DNA of 64,000 nucleotides from Episyrphus balteatus (GCF_945859705.1 NC_079137.1:61536552-61600551); one strand, 5' to 3'; numbered from the stretch's first letter, positions 49,779 through 63,509 are shown. Notes: generated by a model not told the origin, from the sequence alone. Numbers and translations: made by a program.

Positions 49779-50758
49779 GGGGAGAGTGGGGCCAAATGTA
49801 ACACTTTTTTCTAAAATCGATGGTTCTCCTACAAATTTGAAAGTGGGTCAACCAGACCTTTTTTAAATTAAAGACCCATGTTTTAGCTCCAAGATCCATC
49901 ATAAAAATTTAGCAAAACATAACGGTAAAGTTGAAAAATAAAGCTTCCAAATAAAAAATCGTGTTGTTTCAACTTACCCCACATACGGGGCAAAGTGTAA
50001 CACATACCGGGGTAGGTTGTACCAAGAACTAAAAATAAGAGAAAAATACCTTTATTTGTTTATATTTATTTATTTTTAATTAATAACAATAAAAACAAAC
50101 CTCAGTCATGAAATTTTGGTGCGAATTTGTAAAAAAAGGGGCAAATCCAAGATTTAGAGAGAAAATTTGACAGTAGTCTTAAATACAAGTTATTCGAATT
50201 AATAAATTGTTTTATAAGCTTTATGAATTCAAGTGGTGGTTCAAAAATGTGTTTCCAATTTCAAAATAAATACAAATTCAATTACAAGCATTCATATTCA
50301 GGGTTGTTAATTATATTAGGTAAACAATTTTTCAGTATAGGTAGGTTTTTACATGGTACAACTTGCCCCGGAAAAATGTTACAACTAGCCCCAGCATGAA
50401 ATTTGGCACATAAAATCAATTTAAAAAAAAAGCGAAACTGACATAGACATAACATATACACGCAATTTGAGCCAAAACACAGTTGCATATAACAAAAAAA
50501 CACTTAGCACTCTATCTTTTTCGGGTAAAGAGGTAGACCAAAAATAAAATTTAAAAAAAAAGTTACAAACATGCATTTTTTGGGCACCACTAGTGTAACT
50601 TCTCACCCTGTCGTCTAATCTTCATCTGAAGAAAATGTGCCGGTAGATATGCAAAAATTGAGCATTTTTCTCCTTTACGCGTTTCTTAATATTGAATGGA
50701 ACATCGCTTTTTTTAGCTGTTAATTCTTACCCCTGTTACATTTAGCCCCACTCTCCCC
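49779..50758. mobile_element. TA-flanked element, 980 bp, GGGGAGAGTGGGGC ends
   Basis: TA at 49777-49778 and 50759-50760. Inverted ends GGGGAGAGTGGGGC and GCCCCACTCTCCCC, each followed inward by a TGTAAC-type block (AAATGTAACA; TGTTACATTT). Internal echoes of the end motif (ACGGGGCAAAGTGTAACA near 49985, ACAACTTGCCCCGG near 50357, TTACAACTAGCCCC near 50380) suggest it grew from repeated ends. No coding sequence. Confidence 0.85.
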
Positions 50759-52439
50759 TAATCGTGTTTCCTGCAAAAGATTTTTGAAAATATCAAAAAT
50801 ATTTTAGAAAATTACTAAATTTCCAAAAGGGCTTTCAAAAGTTTTCGAAATTTTTGTTTGATTAGTTTCGAATATAGAAAATTTCGAAATTCGAATTTTT
50901 TCAAAACATAAAATAGTCAAAACGATTGATTTAATTTTGGTGATTGGGATTGTATATTCCGCGTGTTACCCAGGCATAGATCCTTTTTTGGTCTCGTTAA
51001 ATAGAAGTTAATATTATGTATCCTGGTGGTCCTTGCACCCGCTGAAAAAAATTGAAAAAAAACCTGCAGTATGTAAACGGAGAAGATTTTAATTGAACTT
51101 ATTTTATTATCGTCTATCGTTTCTGAAATTTACGAGGATGAAAATTATCTTTGATATTTTAAATAAATTGCATTCTAGCATGGTATTGTCCTTTGTCGTC
51201 CTTATACTTTCATATATTTTTGGTATTTTTTATTATTTCGCTTTTGAAAACATGCAAAGGCAATAATTTACAGATAAGTTTTATGTTAAAAAATTCACTT
51301 CGACTCGTTATTTTTTTATATTTTACATTTCCAGGATGTGTGCAAATAAATAAAAAAAAAGAAGAAAGAAAACGGATTTTTTAATTTTCTCCCATTTCTA
51401 ATGTCATAAATGGGTAAAAAAATTAAAATAAGGAAAATCATAAAAAATTCACATGTGAATGCGCGATAAAAGGATGTGAAGCGTGAAAAGAGAATAATAT
51501 AATATCCTTGATATTGATGGTTGTGTCGGTGTCGACGCGTTTTGGTGGCTATCATATCCTTGGGTATAATAAGGATGCCATTTATATCGTTAATTTTATT
51601 TTTCTCTCATCCAAATTCATACAACGAAATGAAAAGTGCACGGCTATAATGGTGGGTAGTTAAATTTTTTGATTTCAAAATAAAAAGCACCTTTTCGATG
51701 AAAAAAATAGAGACAGGATAAAGGAGGATATAAAGAATGGGATGGAGATGGTATGGTATTTCCTTTATGATCAGATACAATTTTTAAGACGGTCGAAGGC
51801 ATTAAAGTTTGAATGTTTTTTAGAGAAATTCGGTAAGGAATCATTTGATAAGGACGAAGCTCCTTAAATTGCACACACAATAACATAGCTTTGAAGTTCG
51901 ATCTTAGAGTAGAAAACTTTATATGTCAGGCAATATAATGGGTTTCTTTTTTTTTTTTTTCATTTTATTGAAAGCAACAGTATTAAAAAGTGTGATGCAG
52001 GGTTGGCTTCACGGCAATCTTCTTCTTGTTTCGTATCGTTAAACTTTCTTCTGATTCTTTTTCTATTTTTTAGATGTTACACTTGAGAAATTTACACATT
52101 AAAAAGAAATAAATTTAAAATTGAATAGAACCAATCAATTAAAATCGTTGATTTTTTAGATTTGTCATAAAATGTGTTCTTTTTTTTAGTGAAAAAGGGA
52201 GGATAATAGGATAAGGGCTTTGAAATAAAAAGAAATCTTTGTATTGTGAATGATTTTGTAAAGAATAAGAAGGGGTTATTTTGTATTTTGTGAGGGACTT
52301 TAAATGTTGAAGAAAAACATAAAAAAGAAAAAAATTTAAAGTACAGAACTTTAATTTAACTTAAAGTAAGTATAAAGATTTGTTTTTTCTTCAAAAAGCA
52401 ATGAAATTAAAAAAAAATTGATTTGGCAATTCTACTACT
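50759..52439. other. Unique DNA, no gene recognised
   Basis: Mixed AT-rich sequence, poly-T at 51949-51963. No exon signals. Confidence 0.4.
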
Positions 52440-52960
52440 GTTAAAAAGGTAGAGACCAGAGTTGTGAAAATATCAATTGAAAAACAATGCATTTGAAATT
52501 TAAAAAATATTTATTGCAACTAAAAAATATTTGCATAAAGAAAAATTTTAGTGCAAACCAAAAAAAAAAAAACTACAAAAAAATGTTATTGCATTAATAA
52601 AAAAATTTATTCCAGCTGAAAACTATTTGCATTAAAAAAAAAAATATTTATTGCAAATAAAAAAGCTTTGAAAAATGTTATTGTAACTGAAAAATATTTG
52701 CATTAAAAATAAAATTTTTACTGGAAATGAAAATGTTTTGCATTTAAAAAAATATTTTACCGCAAATAAAAAATTTTCTGCATTGAAAAAAAAAGTTTCA
52801 ATCCAAAAGTGTGCATTAAATATTTTTTTTTTAAATATTCTTCGAATTTCTTACAATTTTGACTATTTGGCCTTACATAATCTACTTCTAATATAATATT
52901 GAACCTAATGTAAGGCCAAATAGTCAAAATGGTAGGAAATTCGACGAATATTAAAAAAAC
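52440..52960 (+). repeat. V-family repeat, copy 3 (most complete)
   Basis: Eight or more irregular units (TTATTGCAAATAAAAAA, TTTGCATTAAAAA), then a terminal hairpin at about 52838-52950. The hairpin arms are ATTCTTCGAATTTCTTACAA..GACTATTTGG and its near-complement, around a CTTCTAATATAATATT loop. Confidence 0.7.
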
Positions 52961-55900
52961 AAAGCATATACATATTTTTCATTGATTTTTCTTATTGATA
53001 TTTCTAATTTGTAACGGAGAACAAATGCATATAAAAAAATGATTTCTTAGAACCCTGGTAAAGACACACAATATTAAAAATAGATTATTATATTTTCGAT
53101 GTAAAAAAAATCATAGCAGTGTTGGTATTGCAATATTTGACCAAAACGAAAGAGCTGATAAGCAAACTTTATTTGCTTTTGCAAGAAAGTCATATTATGT
53201 AATTGATTTATAATTTAAACTTTGATATTATTTTTGTGCATAACAGCTGTTTGGGCATACAGTACCTTATTCAGACTGCACAAGGTACCTACTTTATGTG
53301 TTTCAATAGTGTCAATTTGTTTCCCTTTTTATAAATAAATCAAGATAAATGTCAGAAATTCTGACAAAACCCACACTTCAATTTGATTATTAAACAAAAT
53401 AAGAAAGAATTTTAGGTGTACACACATGTAAAATATTTTACCCCACCCAATATCCTTCGAGTTTCATTTTCATATACCTAATATAAAATTTTCTAAGTGA
53501 CAAGATGACAAGAACTGTAATTGAATCTGACACTCGTTTTTATTACACACAAAAGAATGATATGGAATTATATACATATATCCCATTGCAAATATCCGGA
53601 ACAAAAGCTATATCTCAACTTCTAATAAATTTACGTATCTATTTAACACAAATAAAACAGTAAAAACATAAATTGATTTAACAGTTGCAAGAGTCATATA
53701 ACTTGCAGCAGTAGCAACAGCCCTTTGGATGAGAGTTCTTACATAATTTTTGTTATTTGCGTCTGACTTGTTTGCTGTTCCGCATTTTGTTCAGAATATG
53801 ATAGTAAGGATTTGCGAAATTCAATCGTAAAATAAGCAAACGAACAAATTTACGAGCTTCCTTTCCCATCATAGCATAAAATGAATAAAGTGAAGAAAGT
53901 AGATTGGAGTATTGGTTTTTACACATATTACGTGTAGCTTCAGTGTGGATGTGGATAGAGATGGGGATTGTAGTCCTTGGTGATAATGTCTAAATATGTG
54001 TGTAACATAGGCGAATATGGTGGAATATTATACGAGTAATCTAACGTAAAATTGAATAGATATAGTTATCAAGCTATATGATGATGTTATAGCAGACAAA
54101 TGAATACGTTCTTTTCAGCTGCCGCCAATATTTTACAGAAATATGAAACCGCTTCATTTACGATTGAAACATGTGTCGGGGCCAGAATATTGGATGAAAT
54201 TGACGACACCGTATAATATTAAGGATGTTTGAATTACATTCACAGCGGGTGGATACAGAATTATGTAACAATGTTTTTTTTATATGAGTGGAAAACTTGA
54301 ATTGAATAACTTTTCAACAAATATTTAATTTTTTCTAAAATATGTTCATAGGTAAATCAAGAAGTGTATTTATTTATTCCAAACCTGCTTTCAAGGTGGG
54401 AAATATTTAAAATATCTTGTTAATATAAATGGAATAACTATTATTTATATCCATTAGTAATTTTGCGTTTTGCATTAATTCCCCTCGTTTAAACAAAAGA
54501 CCTGAGCAGCGAACTTTATTTTTTTTTAAACCCTTTTTTTGATCATTTACTCAAGTATTTTATTTTTTTCTTCAATTTTCCGCACTCACTTTTAAATTAC
54601 AGCACACTGAAAGTATTAAAATCTTTCATATCTCTAACTCTCACGCCTTAAATTGGAATAATTTTATTAAAAAGGCTTTGATTTTTTCACACATGTTTTC
54701 CTTCATAGTTTTCATTATTATGTAATAATTTAATCTCATTAAAATAAACTGGATTTAAATCACTTACATCATATTGATACGAAATCAATGAAAAAAAAGA
54801 GTAAATATGTGGCTTGAATATTAAACAATCTCCTATACAACCCAAAAGTGCATTACCTTTATTACAAAATGGTAGAATATTTTGACCAGATGCCCCATAA
54901 ATGTATGTATACACTTTTTTTTACACTATATTAATGCTTCAATAACCATATATTCAATACACAAAGTTATTCTGTGTGTATTTTCATATTATAAATGCAT
55001 TTAGCCTGCAGGTTTATTGAACTGAATTTTTCGTGAGTGCTCACTTTGTAAACAAAATTCATTTCAATTCGCAATTTAATAACCCAGTGCCATGAATATC
55101 CTGGATGCTTCACTGAAAATTGATAAATATTATGATAACTTTAATATGAAATAACGACCAGTCTGCATTTTAATTTTGGGAAAAGCTTTTACCGCGACGA
55201 TGTTTTACATTTACATTAACCAGGATGATGATTATGACGTGTCCATTAGGTAAAAACTCTTTATTTACATTGCAGTTTTTAGATAATTAAAATTTATATA
55301 TATTTTTTTAGTTTTGTTTTGTTTGACCAAAAATGGTGTTTTTATATTCAATTCAAGTATTTTATTACATTTACTCAAGTTTATTACATAATTGAATATA
55401 ATTTTGTTGATCCTTTAAGCTTCACTGTAATTCCAAATAATATGTGAGGAAAAAGGGAGGCATTAATTTATTACTCACTTAAGTACACAAAATGTATCAG
55501 CATATAAATTTTTAGATAATGTCCTTCATTCCCATCCTCTTTAAATCAACCTAATAACTTGACAAAACTGTCAAGATATTGTGTTTTAATGCCACTTATG
55601 TGTACAATAAAACAACAGAGCCCACTTACACACTCAAACAATATTACTCGTTATTATTTACATTTTATGTTACATGTTAATTTGCTATCAGCAATTTAAA
55701 ATGAAATTACACATCCTTTGCGCCTATTGGAGCGCACTACATTTATAGATATAATAATACATAAATTTATATTGCAAATAAGTGTTTGTACAAATAATTT
55801 ACTTAGTTGATTGCAAATTAAACTTGATACGATTAATGACACAGCATCCTTATCTAATGGCATTTCAATGCTTATCGATGTCAATGAGATGACTAAGGGG

Positions 55901-56740
55901 ATGCAAAAAACACCCGTCTGCCTAAATTTTAAGATTATATTGCAATTTAAATTGCATACCTATAGGAGTTGTATAATACAGCACCTCTCTTGCATCAACT
56001 AATTGCTAAATGACCGATTAATATAAGGCCTCCAAATTAATTGTCAATCTAAAGTGTGTGCATTCTCTTGTGATGCCATTTCCAATATAACTATACCCAA
56101 AGTTAAAGGAACATCAACTAAAACCCAACTACTCTTCTGACTGCTACCTGCCAAGGGAAATATCATTCCTATCATGACATTTATTAAATGAGTATGTGTG
56201 GATGGATATTGTAATGTAATGCAAAATGTATAAGTATATTCATATCTCTAACTATTTGTTCATCTAATGAGCAGAGATATCTGCAAATGATAACTAAATA
56301 AATGTTTGTGGTAAAGTATTTCGATAAGGTGTATTTCTTGGGTATGGGGAGAACAATGACAATGGAAGATGAAGAAGTGATGGTAATTTTCTTAAAGTTC
56401 TTTAATTAACATAAAAGGAAAGGTATGTACTTTAAGTTTGTAAGTGCCTATGATTGTAATTAGGAAGGTGCATATCAAGGTATTGTATCTTCACTGAATT
56501 GGTAAGATTTTATAACCACTTAAAATTATGAGCTAATAATAAGGATTTATTGTTTATTGGTACTTGAAACAAAATAGCTTCTAACAAAAACAAATTTCTA
56601 AATTTTAAATAAAGTAATATACGAATGTATTGGACTACCTAAAAATTTAGCATTGACATTTTAAAAATTCATACCGGGACCTTTTTCATTTTATTCTTCC
56701 TTAAAGTTTAAAGTATAAAAATACAAATTTGCATATTAGG
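52961..56740. other. Unique DNA, no gene recognised
   Basis: Copies of the short motif AAAGAGCTGATAAGCAAAC at about 53151-53169 and AAGACCTGAGCAGCGAACTT near 54498. No coding exon is supported. Confidence 0.4.
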
Positions 56741-57525
56741 ATGGGTCAACAAAATCGAAATTCTTTTTTTTTTATTTGGTACTCCGAAAAATCGATTGCT
56801 AGACACCTCTAGAATATACACACCAAATATAAGCTCTTAATATTAATGGGAAGGTCCTCCGCTTTGCAATTTTCGATTTTTACATCAAACTTCTACTAAA
56901 AAAAAAATCATTTTTTTTAAAATCGATTTTTAGCAAATTTCTTTACATATAATTGTAGGAAATTGAACGCTCTACAAAAAAGGCCTTGGACACATTTTTT
57001 GTTAATCTAACCGTTAAATAGATATTTGAGGTCCAAAAATCGAGAAAATCTTTAAAAATTCGTTTTTTTGTTCTTAATTTTGTAACAAATTGAAAAATTA
57101 TAATAATCAAACGGACAAGACATATTCTTGTAGGAAATAGATTGTTCCACAGAAAAAGTCTCAATAACTTTTTCATTAATCTAACCATTCTAAAGATATT
57201 CGAGGTCAAAGTTTAAAAAAAATTATAAAAACATTTTTTACTTTTAAAAATTTTCTAATTCACTCAAAAATTCATTATTTTCAAATTAGCAAGATATATT
57301 CTTGTAGAGGCTTAAACGTTCTATAAAAAATTCTTCGGAATCAAATTGATTGCCTTAACCGTTTAGAAGATATTCGTATCCACCATAAAACAATGTGAAA
57401 TCAATGAAAACCACATTGATTTAACTATAATTCGGAATGATCTTAAAGTCACATAAATCAAAGTAATTCATCTTTGAAACAACGACGTTTTAATTTCAAT
57501 TTATTTTTTCCCTCAGTGTAGAAAG
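56741..57525. repeat. Repeat with three 175-bp units and a TIR-like end
   Basis: TTGTAGGAAAT/TTGTAGAGGC markers at about 56956, 57131 and 57305 give a period of 174-175 bp. Each unit has a TTAATCTAACCGTT-like block and AGATATTCGAGGTC. The right end, TTTTTTCCCTCAGTGTAG (57505-57522), is the complement of the end at 44272-44289; the shared AACCACRTTGATT block shows the same family. Confidence 0.65.
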
Positions 57526-58136
57526 GAATTGAAATTACTGCATATAAAACAATGGACAGAGACGTAAATTGGTAAGAAGTACGGGGGGAGGAAACACCTA
57601 AAACTTCATATTCAGAAACTTACACAGAATTTAATAAAATAAATAAATTTAATGAAAGGTCGTGACAGTTGATCGATTCAAAGCTATATGCTAGAATTAA
57701 AAAAAAATTCAAATGATTAAAGATTTAATTTAACATTTTTGTCGAATAAAAAATCAGTTAAACCCTATTTTATTTGTGAATTCAAACAATTTTCGACAGG
57801 AACACATTTTTTAAATGCAAGTTTAAATTTCAAAGATACTGCTTCGATTTATTTCTTTAAAGGGGTTATGGGCCTAAAAAGTTGTCCCTTTGGACAGTGA
57901 TTTTGAAAAAGAAATATGGAAATTTTTATCAATATATTTTCATATACTTTAGCTGACATAGCACGGGTCGTTTGAACACGACACTACTCGAAGTGTCTTG
58001 CACTCCAGATTTGTTGATGCAGGAATGTTCCTTGGTGTCTAAATAGTAAGAAAAAAGCTTCTTTAAAATCTCTTCTCTCTGAGAAATGTTAAGTTGAATT
58101 CAACATGTTTGGTGCATATTCTCTATGCAAAAAATA
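57526..58136. other. Unassigned DNA
   Basis: No gene or repeat recognised between the two repeat blocks. Confidence 0.4.
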
Positions 58137-60115
58137 GAGGTTGTCTGTAAAGCCGGTTTACGGACGATGATTTTACGTGATAACGTCGTCAAAAAACAGG
58201 TTGTGTGCTTTTATTCAAAATGAGTCAATTGAAGCGATAACTTATTTCAAACAATCATTATTTACAAGAAAAAGCTAAAAAAAAAAATACCTTTTTTATT
58301 TTCTCATTTTATTAATTTTTTCATTTTAAAAGCTTACAAAAAAAATTATTCAATTTAAAAGCCAAGTATTTTTTGTTAAGAATAAAACCATTTTTAAATT
58401 TTTACAATGCGCAAAAAGTATAAAAATAATTTATTGAAAACAATCATTTTCATCAAAAAAAGCAAAAAAGCAAAGAAAACATGAATTTTTATCTTCTCAC
58501 GTCATTAATTCCATTTTTTTCACTAACAACCTATACAAATTTTATACCATCTGAAAGCTTATAGTCTTAGCTCAAAATATATATATCGATCAGGCATATG
58601 AGACATCTACAAAAAGAGCTAGAATTTTTTGAACTCGATCAAATTTCATTAAAAAAAGCAAAAATAACATTTATTTTTATGTTCTCAGGCTATGGAATCA
58701 ATTTTTTTGTTTTATAACTTATACAAAATATATACCATGTGAAAGCTTATTATTTCACCTTTCATATGACGTATCAATCTCATTTTAAAGATGCCTACAA
58801 GAGAAGTTAGAACTTTTTAAAGTCAACCATGTCGAATTTCCAGACTGAGATTACGGTACTTCCCACACTAGTGGCTGTTCGTGGGGCAACAGATCTCCAC
58901 TGGTGTTTTGAGGTTTTTCGCAAGTTTCTTGATTTAACATTGTGTAGCTTGTAGTTAGTCTACTGTTATGTGTGAAAGGTAATTGTAATGAAAGGTAATT
59001 GTATCAGGATACTCATAAAAGTTAAATAAAATTTCTATCTGCTCTTGGTCAAAAGTTATAACCTGTTTAATTCTAAAATTTTATTTTACCGTTATCTCAA
59101 AATTGTGCTTTTGAAAATGATTGAAACTTCGCACACATATAGTCGTGGTCATGGTCTATCATTACTCCATATACTTTATTCCTGTATCTATTAAAGAAAA
59201 AAAGATAAAAATGAAAAACGATGAAAATCGGTTAAAAACGGTCAAAAAACGTGTTTTTTAAAAACTTGCTTCTTCCGTTATTCAGTCAAAGCTCACTAAA
59301 CGATTCCAATTTTGCACATGTATGCATAAAGCCAAAACCTACATTAAATATAACTTTGAAATTTTTTGAACGCTCCAAAAAAAAGCTAAAAATCTAAAAC
59401 TACCCAAAAATACCCCTTAAAAACAAGGTGTTTTTCAAAAATCCATATTTCGAAACGCAAAGTGCGTAAAAAAAATCCGTAGGTACAAGACCCCAAATTT
59501 TTTTCCCTCATCTTTCACCTGGCACCTATAGAATTGTCAAAAAAAACACGTGTACAATGTTCAAACAAAACGTTATAGCTTACTTTCAAAATTTTTTAGA
59601 ATTTTTCCTTAAATGCAGTTATTCTTCGATTAGTCTCATCTATCTATAGCAAAAAAAATTAACTCTCTACAACTTCGCGTTTAGATTTTAGCCCAAACTT
59701 CATCTTTCCGTTTTACCCCTGTTTACCCTATTAAATGAAGGAATTTTTAAAAATCCTTCAAATGTATTCAACTTTTAGTTATTATCTTTCAAATAAGCTA
59801 TAAAAGATTTTTGTATCTCTAATAGTTTATTTTTAATTTTTAATTGAAATTTTTTGCCGCAGTGCGAAAGTGCGAGAGTGTAACGATAGAAAATGGCGTC
59901 ACTTTTTTGTGGTGGCTGCCATGGTTCATCGATTTACAAGACGTTATCACGTCAAAAAATCTTTTGTTCGTTTGGGTTTCATGGCAAATCTCAAAAAAAT
60001 CTTTACCTATCACTTTCAAATTTTGACATATTTTCTACTTCCTTTAAGTTTTTTGGTAAGTTTATAGGAAAGGAAATTTTTCAGATTTGCCATGAAACCC
60101 AAACGAACATAAGGT
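58137..60115 (+). mobile_element. R2 element, copy A (about 2 kb)
   Basis: Begins GAGGTTGTCTGTAAAGCCGG. The first 60 nt fold as two small hairpins (GTAAA/TTTAC and GACGA/TCGTC). Then come the ACAACCTAT/AAGCTTA module shared with R3, the GGGGCAACAGATCTCC block, and GCAGTGCGAAAGTGCGAG near 59860. Near the right end, TGGGTTTCATGGCAAATCTC (59977) is inverted at about 60081-60101, another stem. No transposase reading frame. Confidence 0.65.
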
Positions 60116-60794
60116 TTTAGGTTTGCTTACTAAAAAACGCTTATTTCCTAAAAGAGTTATTCTTCACTAGGGAAGATCTAGAAATTGACTTTTCTACGTC
60201 TCGTTTGTATATAAATCGTAAAATTGTGGACGCTTCAAATAAAAAAAATTATATAAACTTCATTTACTAGAAAGGTAAATGTAAAAATTCCCCACAAACA
60301 AAATTTAATTTTAAAAGATATGTTCACCTTTTCTAAAGTTATTTTTTCTTACATTTCAATTAGAGCCAAAACACTAATTAAATGATTAAATTAGCATCAT
60401 TTCAAGAAAAAAAAAAAAAAAAAAAAATAGAAAAAGAATACCAAATATTTAAACTATATCTAACAAATGTACACAAGTAATGCTACAATCCCAGAACATA
60501 ATTTCCGTTTAAGAAATTGTTTAATTAAACATTCACTACGTGCACTTTTGGGTGCAATTTTCTCTTCTTCTTCTTTTTTCTCCTTTGTTATTTACCTAAT
60601 ACTCTGTAATTAGCACACAACTCCGAATGCAGAAGGACAACAAGTGCAAAATTTCATTATAAAACCTTTTTTGGTATTATAACAGTAGCATCTAGTATAA
60701 AGTATCTTCATTTAAGGTAGGTAACATCCAGACAAAAAATAAAGAAAAATAATTAAGTACGAGTCGAAGAGAGGACCTGTGCTGGACTTGAATC
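60116..60794. other. Unassigned DNA
   Basis: Poly-A at 60407-60426; otherwise unique. The last 8 bases, CTTGAATC (60787-60794), are the target duplication of the hAT element. Confidence 0.4.
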
Positions 60795-62777
60795 CATAGG
60801 CGGATCCAGGGGGGGGGGGGGCACGGGGGCACGTGCCCCCCCCAGAACTTAAAGTTCATACTTAAAGGAAATCAAACTATAAGAGTTTTAAAAATATATG
60901 AATAATAACAGAAAGAACTTGAGTAAAATTCTTGTCTATTTCTGGCTGAAAATGCGAATTTTGTTGATTGTTTCATCCCTTTCCCATGAAAAGCTCCACC
61001 TCACAAATAAATAAACGATTTTTCGATTTAAAAAAAAGTGATTTTGGTGAAAAATTTTGATATGGACATCGAATGACATTGAATGATATAAAAAAAATAA
61101 TTGTACCTATATGCAACTCTATTTTTTCATACAGAGGGGTTAAAAAATTTGCACTTTTTTCGTTGTTTTTTTCAACATTAGTGTTTTTAAAATAGCGGAA
61201 CACGTCACAAAATTGCATAAACTATACATTATAGAACTGCAATATATGTAGAACAAACTTGCATTTCAGAAGTTTGCCCAAGTTTGCACCCCGAAAATAA
61301 AGACCCCTTGAAAAAAAACTCCTCAAAAACGACCCTTACTTATAGATTTTTATAAATATTATTTTATTGAGAAAATTTCTCCAGGGATACCTCTAAAATA
61401 TGTAAAAATAATAGTGTTCCAAATTTCAAAAGAATCGGTGCAGTAGTTTTGAAGTTATGAGGAGCACCGGCGTTGAAAACATTAGTTGTGTTTTGAACTC
61501 TGGACTAAAAGACTAAAACGTTCCTAAGGGAAGTATTAAAATACTCATAACTTGGTCAATTTGGCTCCAAGAGACCCACAATTTGAACACAATATTCTTG
61601 AGGTATAAAACAATTTAACCCCTTGTAGCCCCATGTGACATTTCTGTAACAAACCGAAAAAGATTGCATAAAAGCTCTACAAACTATTTTTTTTTTTTCT
61701 TTTGAAGCTTCTAATATTATAATCTTTAAGTATTGCTTTATCGAAATAGTACTTCAAATTTCTAATAAATAGCACCAATAGTTTTTAATTGACAGTTAAT
61801 GTTGAAAGTTGGGCTTTTTTGAAAATAAGCAAATTTGTGTAAAAACTACGAAATTCAGAAAAAAAAATAGTTTTTGTTAGTAAACCCCACGGGGTTTTAT
61901 TTTTGATTTTAGGAAAGTGCCTAAAAATTAATATTAGATAGTTTTTTGCTTGAATTTTTGCATTTTTATATAAAAATAAATTATTTAAACTTTTTTTTTA
62001 CTCCCAAAATATCGAAATAACTAAGTAAATAATGACTTTATTGAATTTTTAAAAAATACGTGTTTTATTAAAGATAAAGGCCAATCGATTGACTTATTAA
62101 TTTTTAAATTTACGACCTTGGGTTACAAAAGGTTAATGCAAATTAAAAAAAACAAAACTGGGTTTCCCGGCAAAAAAGTATGATTCAGTTTTTTTTGTTA
62201 TTCTGAGGAACTTTTATATTTATTAGAATGAAGTCTTTAGTATTTGACTAAAAACTACTAGGTCATTAACTAATGGTATAATTATGTCCATAATATTGCA
62301 AAATTTTATACAAAATCAATTAAAAAACGTAAACATTTTTTTTTTTTCAAAATTTCATCTTTAAAACTTAATTTCTCAAAAACTATTTGGTGAAACAACT
62401 TAAGTCAAAAAATTAAATAAAGAATAGATTACTAACATTAATATAGCACAGAATTGTACGTGCATTTTCTGATTTTTTATATTTTTTTTCTTCCGGCTAA
62501 TCCAGGAGTAAGAGGGTTAGCACTTAAATGGCTTTTACTGTAACAAGAAAATGAAAATTTTTCCTTCCGAATAACTTTTTGGTTATTTGGTACCTAATTG
62601 ATGTGGGAAATGTGCCTAAATATTTTGGCCAGGTTTTAGACCACTGTGGGTCGTTAAAATTTTCTGCTTGTTAGTCAGTCGTATGGTACTTCACTTTATT
62701 TCTAACTGTTATTGCTGTTTTTTTTTGCCAATCCGTCCCTTGTGCCCCCCCAGAAAAAAATCCTGGATCCGCCCCTG
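60795..62777. mobile_element. hAT element, 1,983 bp, non-autonomous
   Basis: Identical 8-bp flanks CTTGAATC at 60787-60794 and 62778-62785. The ends CATAGGCGGATCCAGG and (complement of the right) CAGGGGCGGATCCAGG match at 14 of 16. A subterminal run of 13 G (60809-60821) is followed by a GGGGGCACGTGCCCCC palindrome (60825-60840); the right end has a seven-C run. No reading frame longer than 81 codons, so no transposase remains. Confidence 0.93.
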
Positions 62778-63509
62778 CTTGAATCTCTCTATATATTTTG
62801 TATTTTGTTAATTTTGCTCTATGAAAATACTCCTCCAAGGAGTTGGTCGCTGTCGTTGTAATTTTCTTCCCTGAATACCAACAAATTTATTTATTTTTTT
62901 TTCTTCATTTTTTTTTAATATAAAACTTTCCTGCATAAGCAATGTCTTTCAATATGCAAATTGGTATGCAATTAAAATCAAACTACACAGTCGTGGACAA
63001 AACAAAATACCAAAACCAAACAACCAACAACTGCATTTAGATCCTTTAGGTATTTCGTGCATTTTAATTTTGGAGCCCCAAAAACAGAATAAGTTTCACT
63101 TCTGTTCTTCTTCTTCTTTGCTTTTAGTTTATCCTTTGCAGCAATTCCCAAGTGATGCGCCATATGAAACGTTCTCCACCATCTCTCTGGAAGAAAGCTG
63201 AAGACCGCATCAAAATCCTAAAATCCAAAAGGATATTACCTTGGAGCTTATGAAATAAGCCATCTAACGTCTCATCCACCCACTCTATAGATGCAATGCC
63301 ACAGTTGTATATGGTTTCTTGAATAGTGATGGGCAGCTATCCTGCAGCCAAGTCGTCCAATATGGTGTTAAAGGGTTGTAATCCAACAAGATCCCAAATG
63401 TATAAGTGTGTGTGTTTGTGTGAGGGTGTTTTGTTGAATTGCATTGCAGAGGAAATACGAGTAAAATATCCAATTTAAATTTTATTTTACTTTAACCCCT
63501 CCTTGGTCG
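62778..63509. other. Unique DNA before a possible promoter
   Basis: Nothing recognised except the second target duplication at 62778-62785 and a short TG-rich stretch at 63404-63430. Confidence 0.4.
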
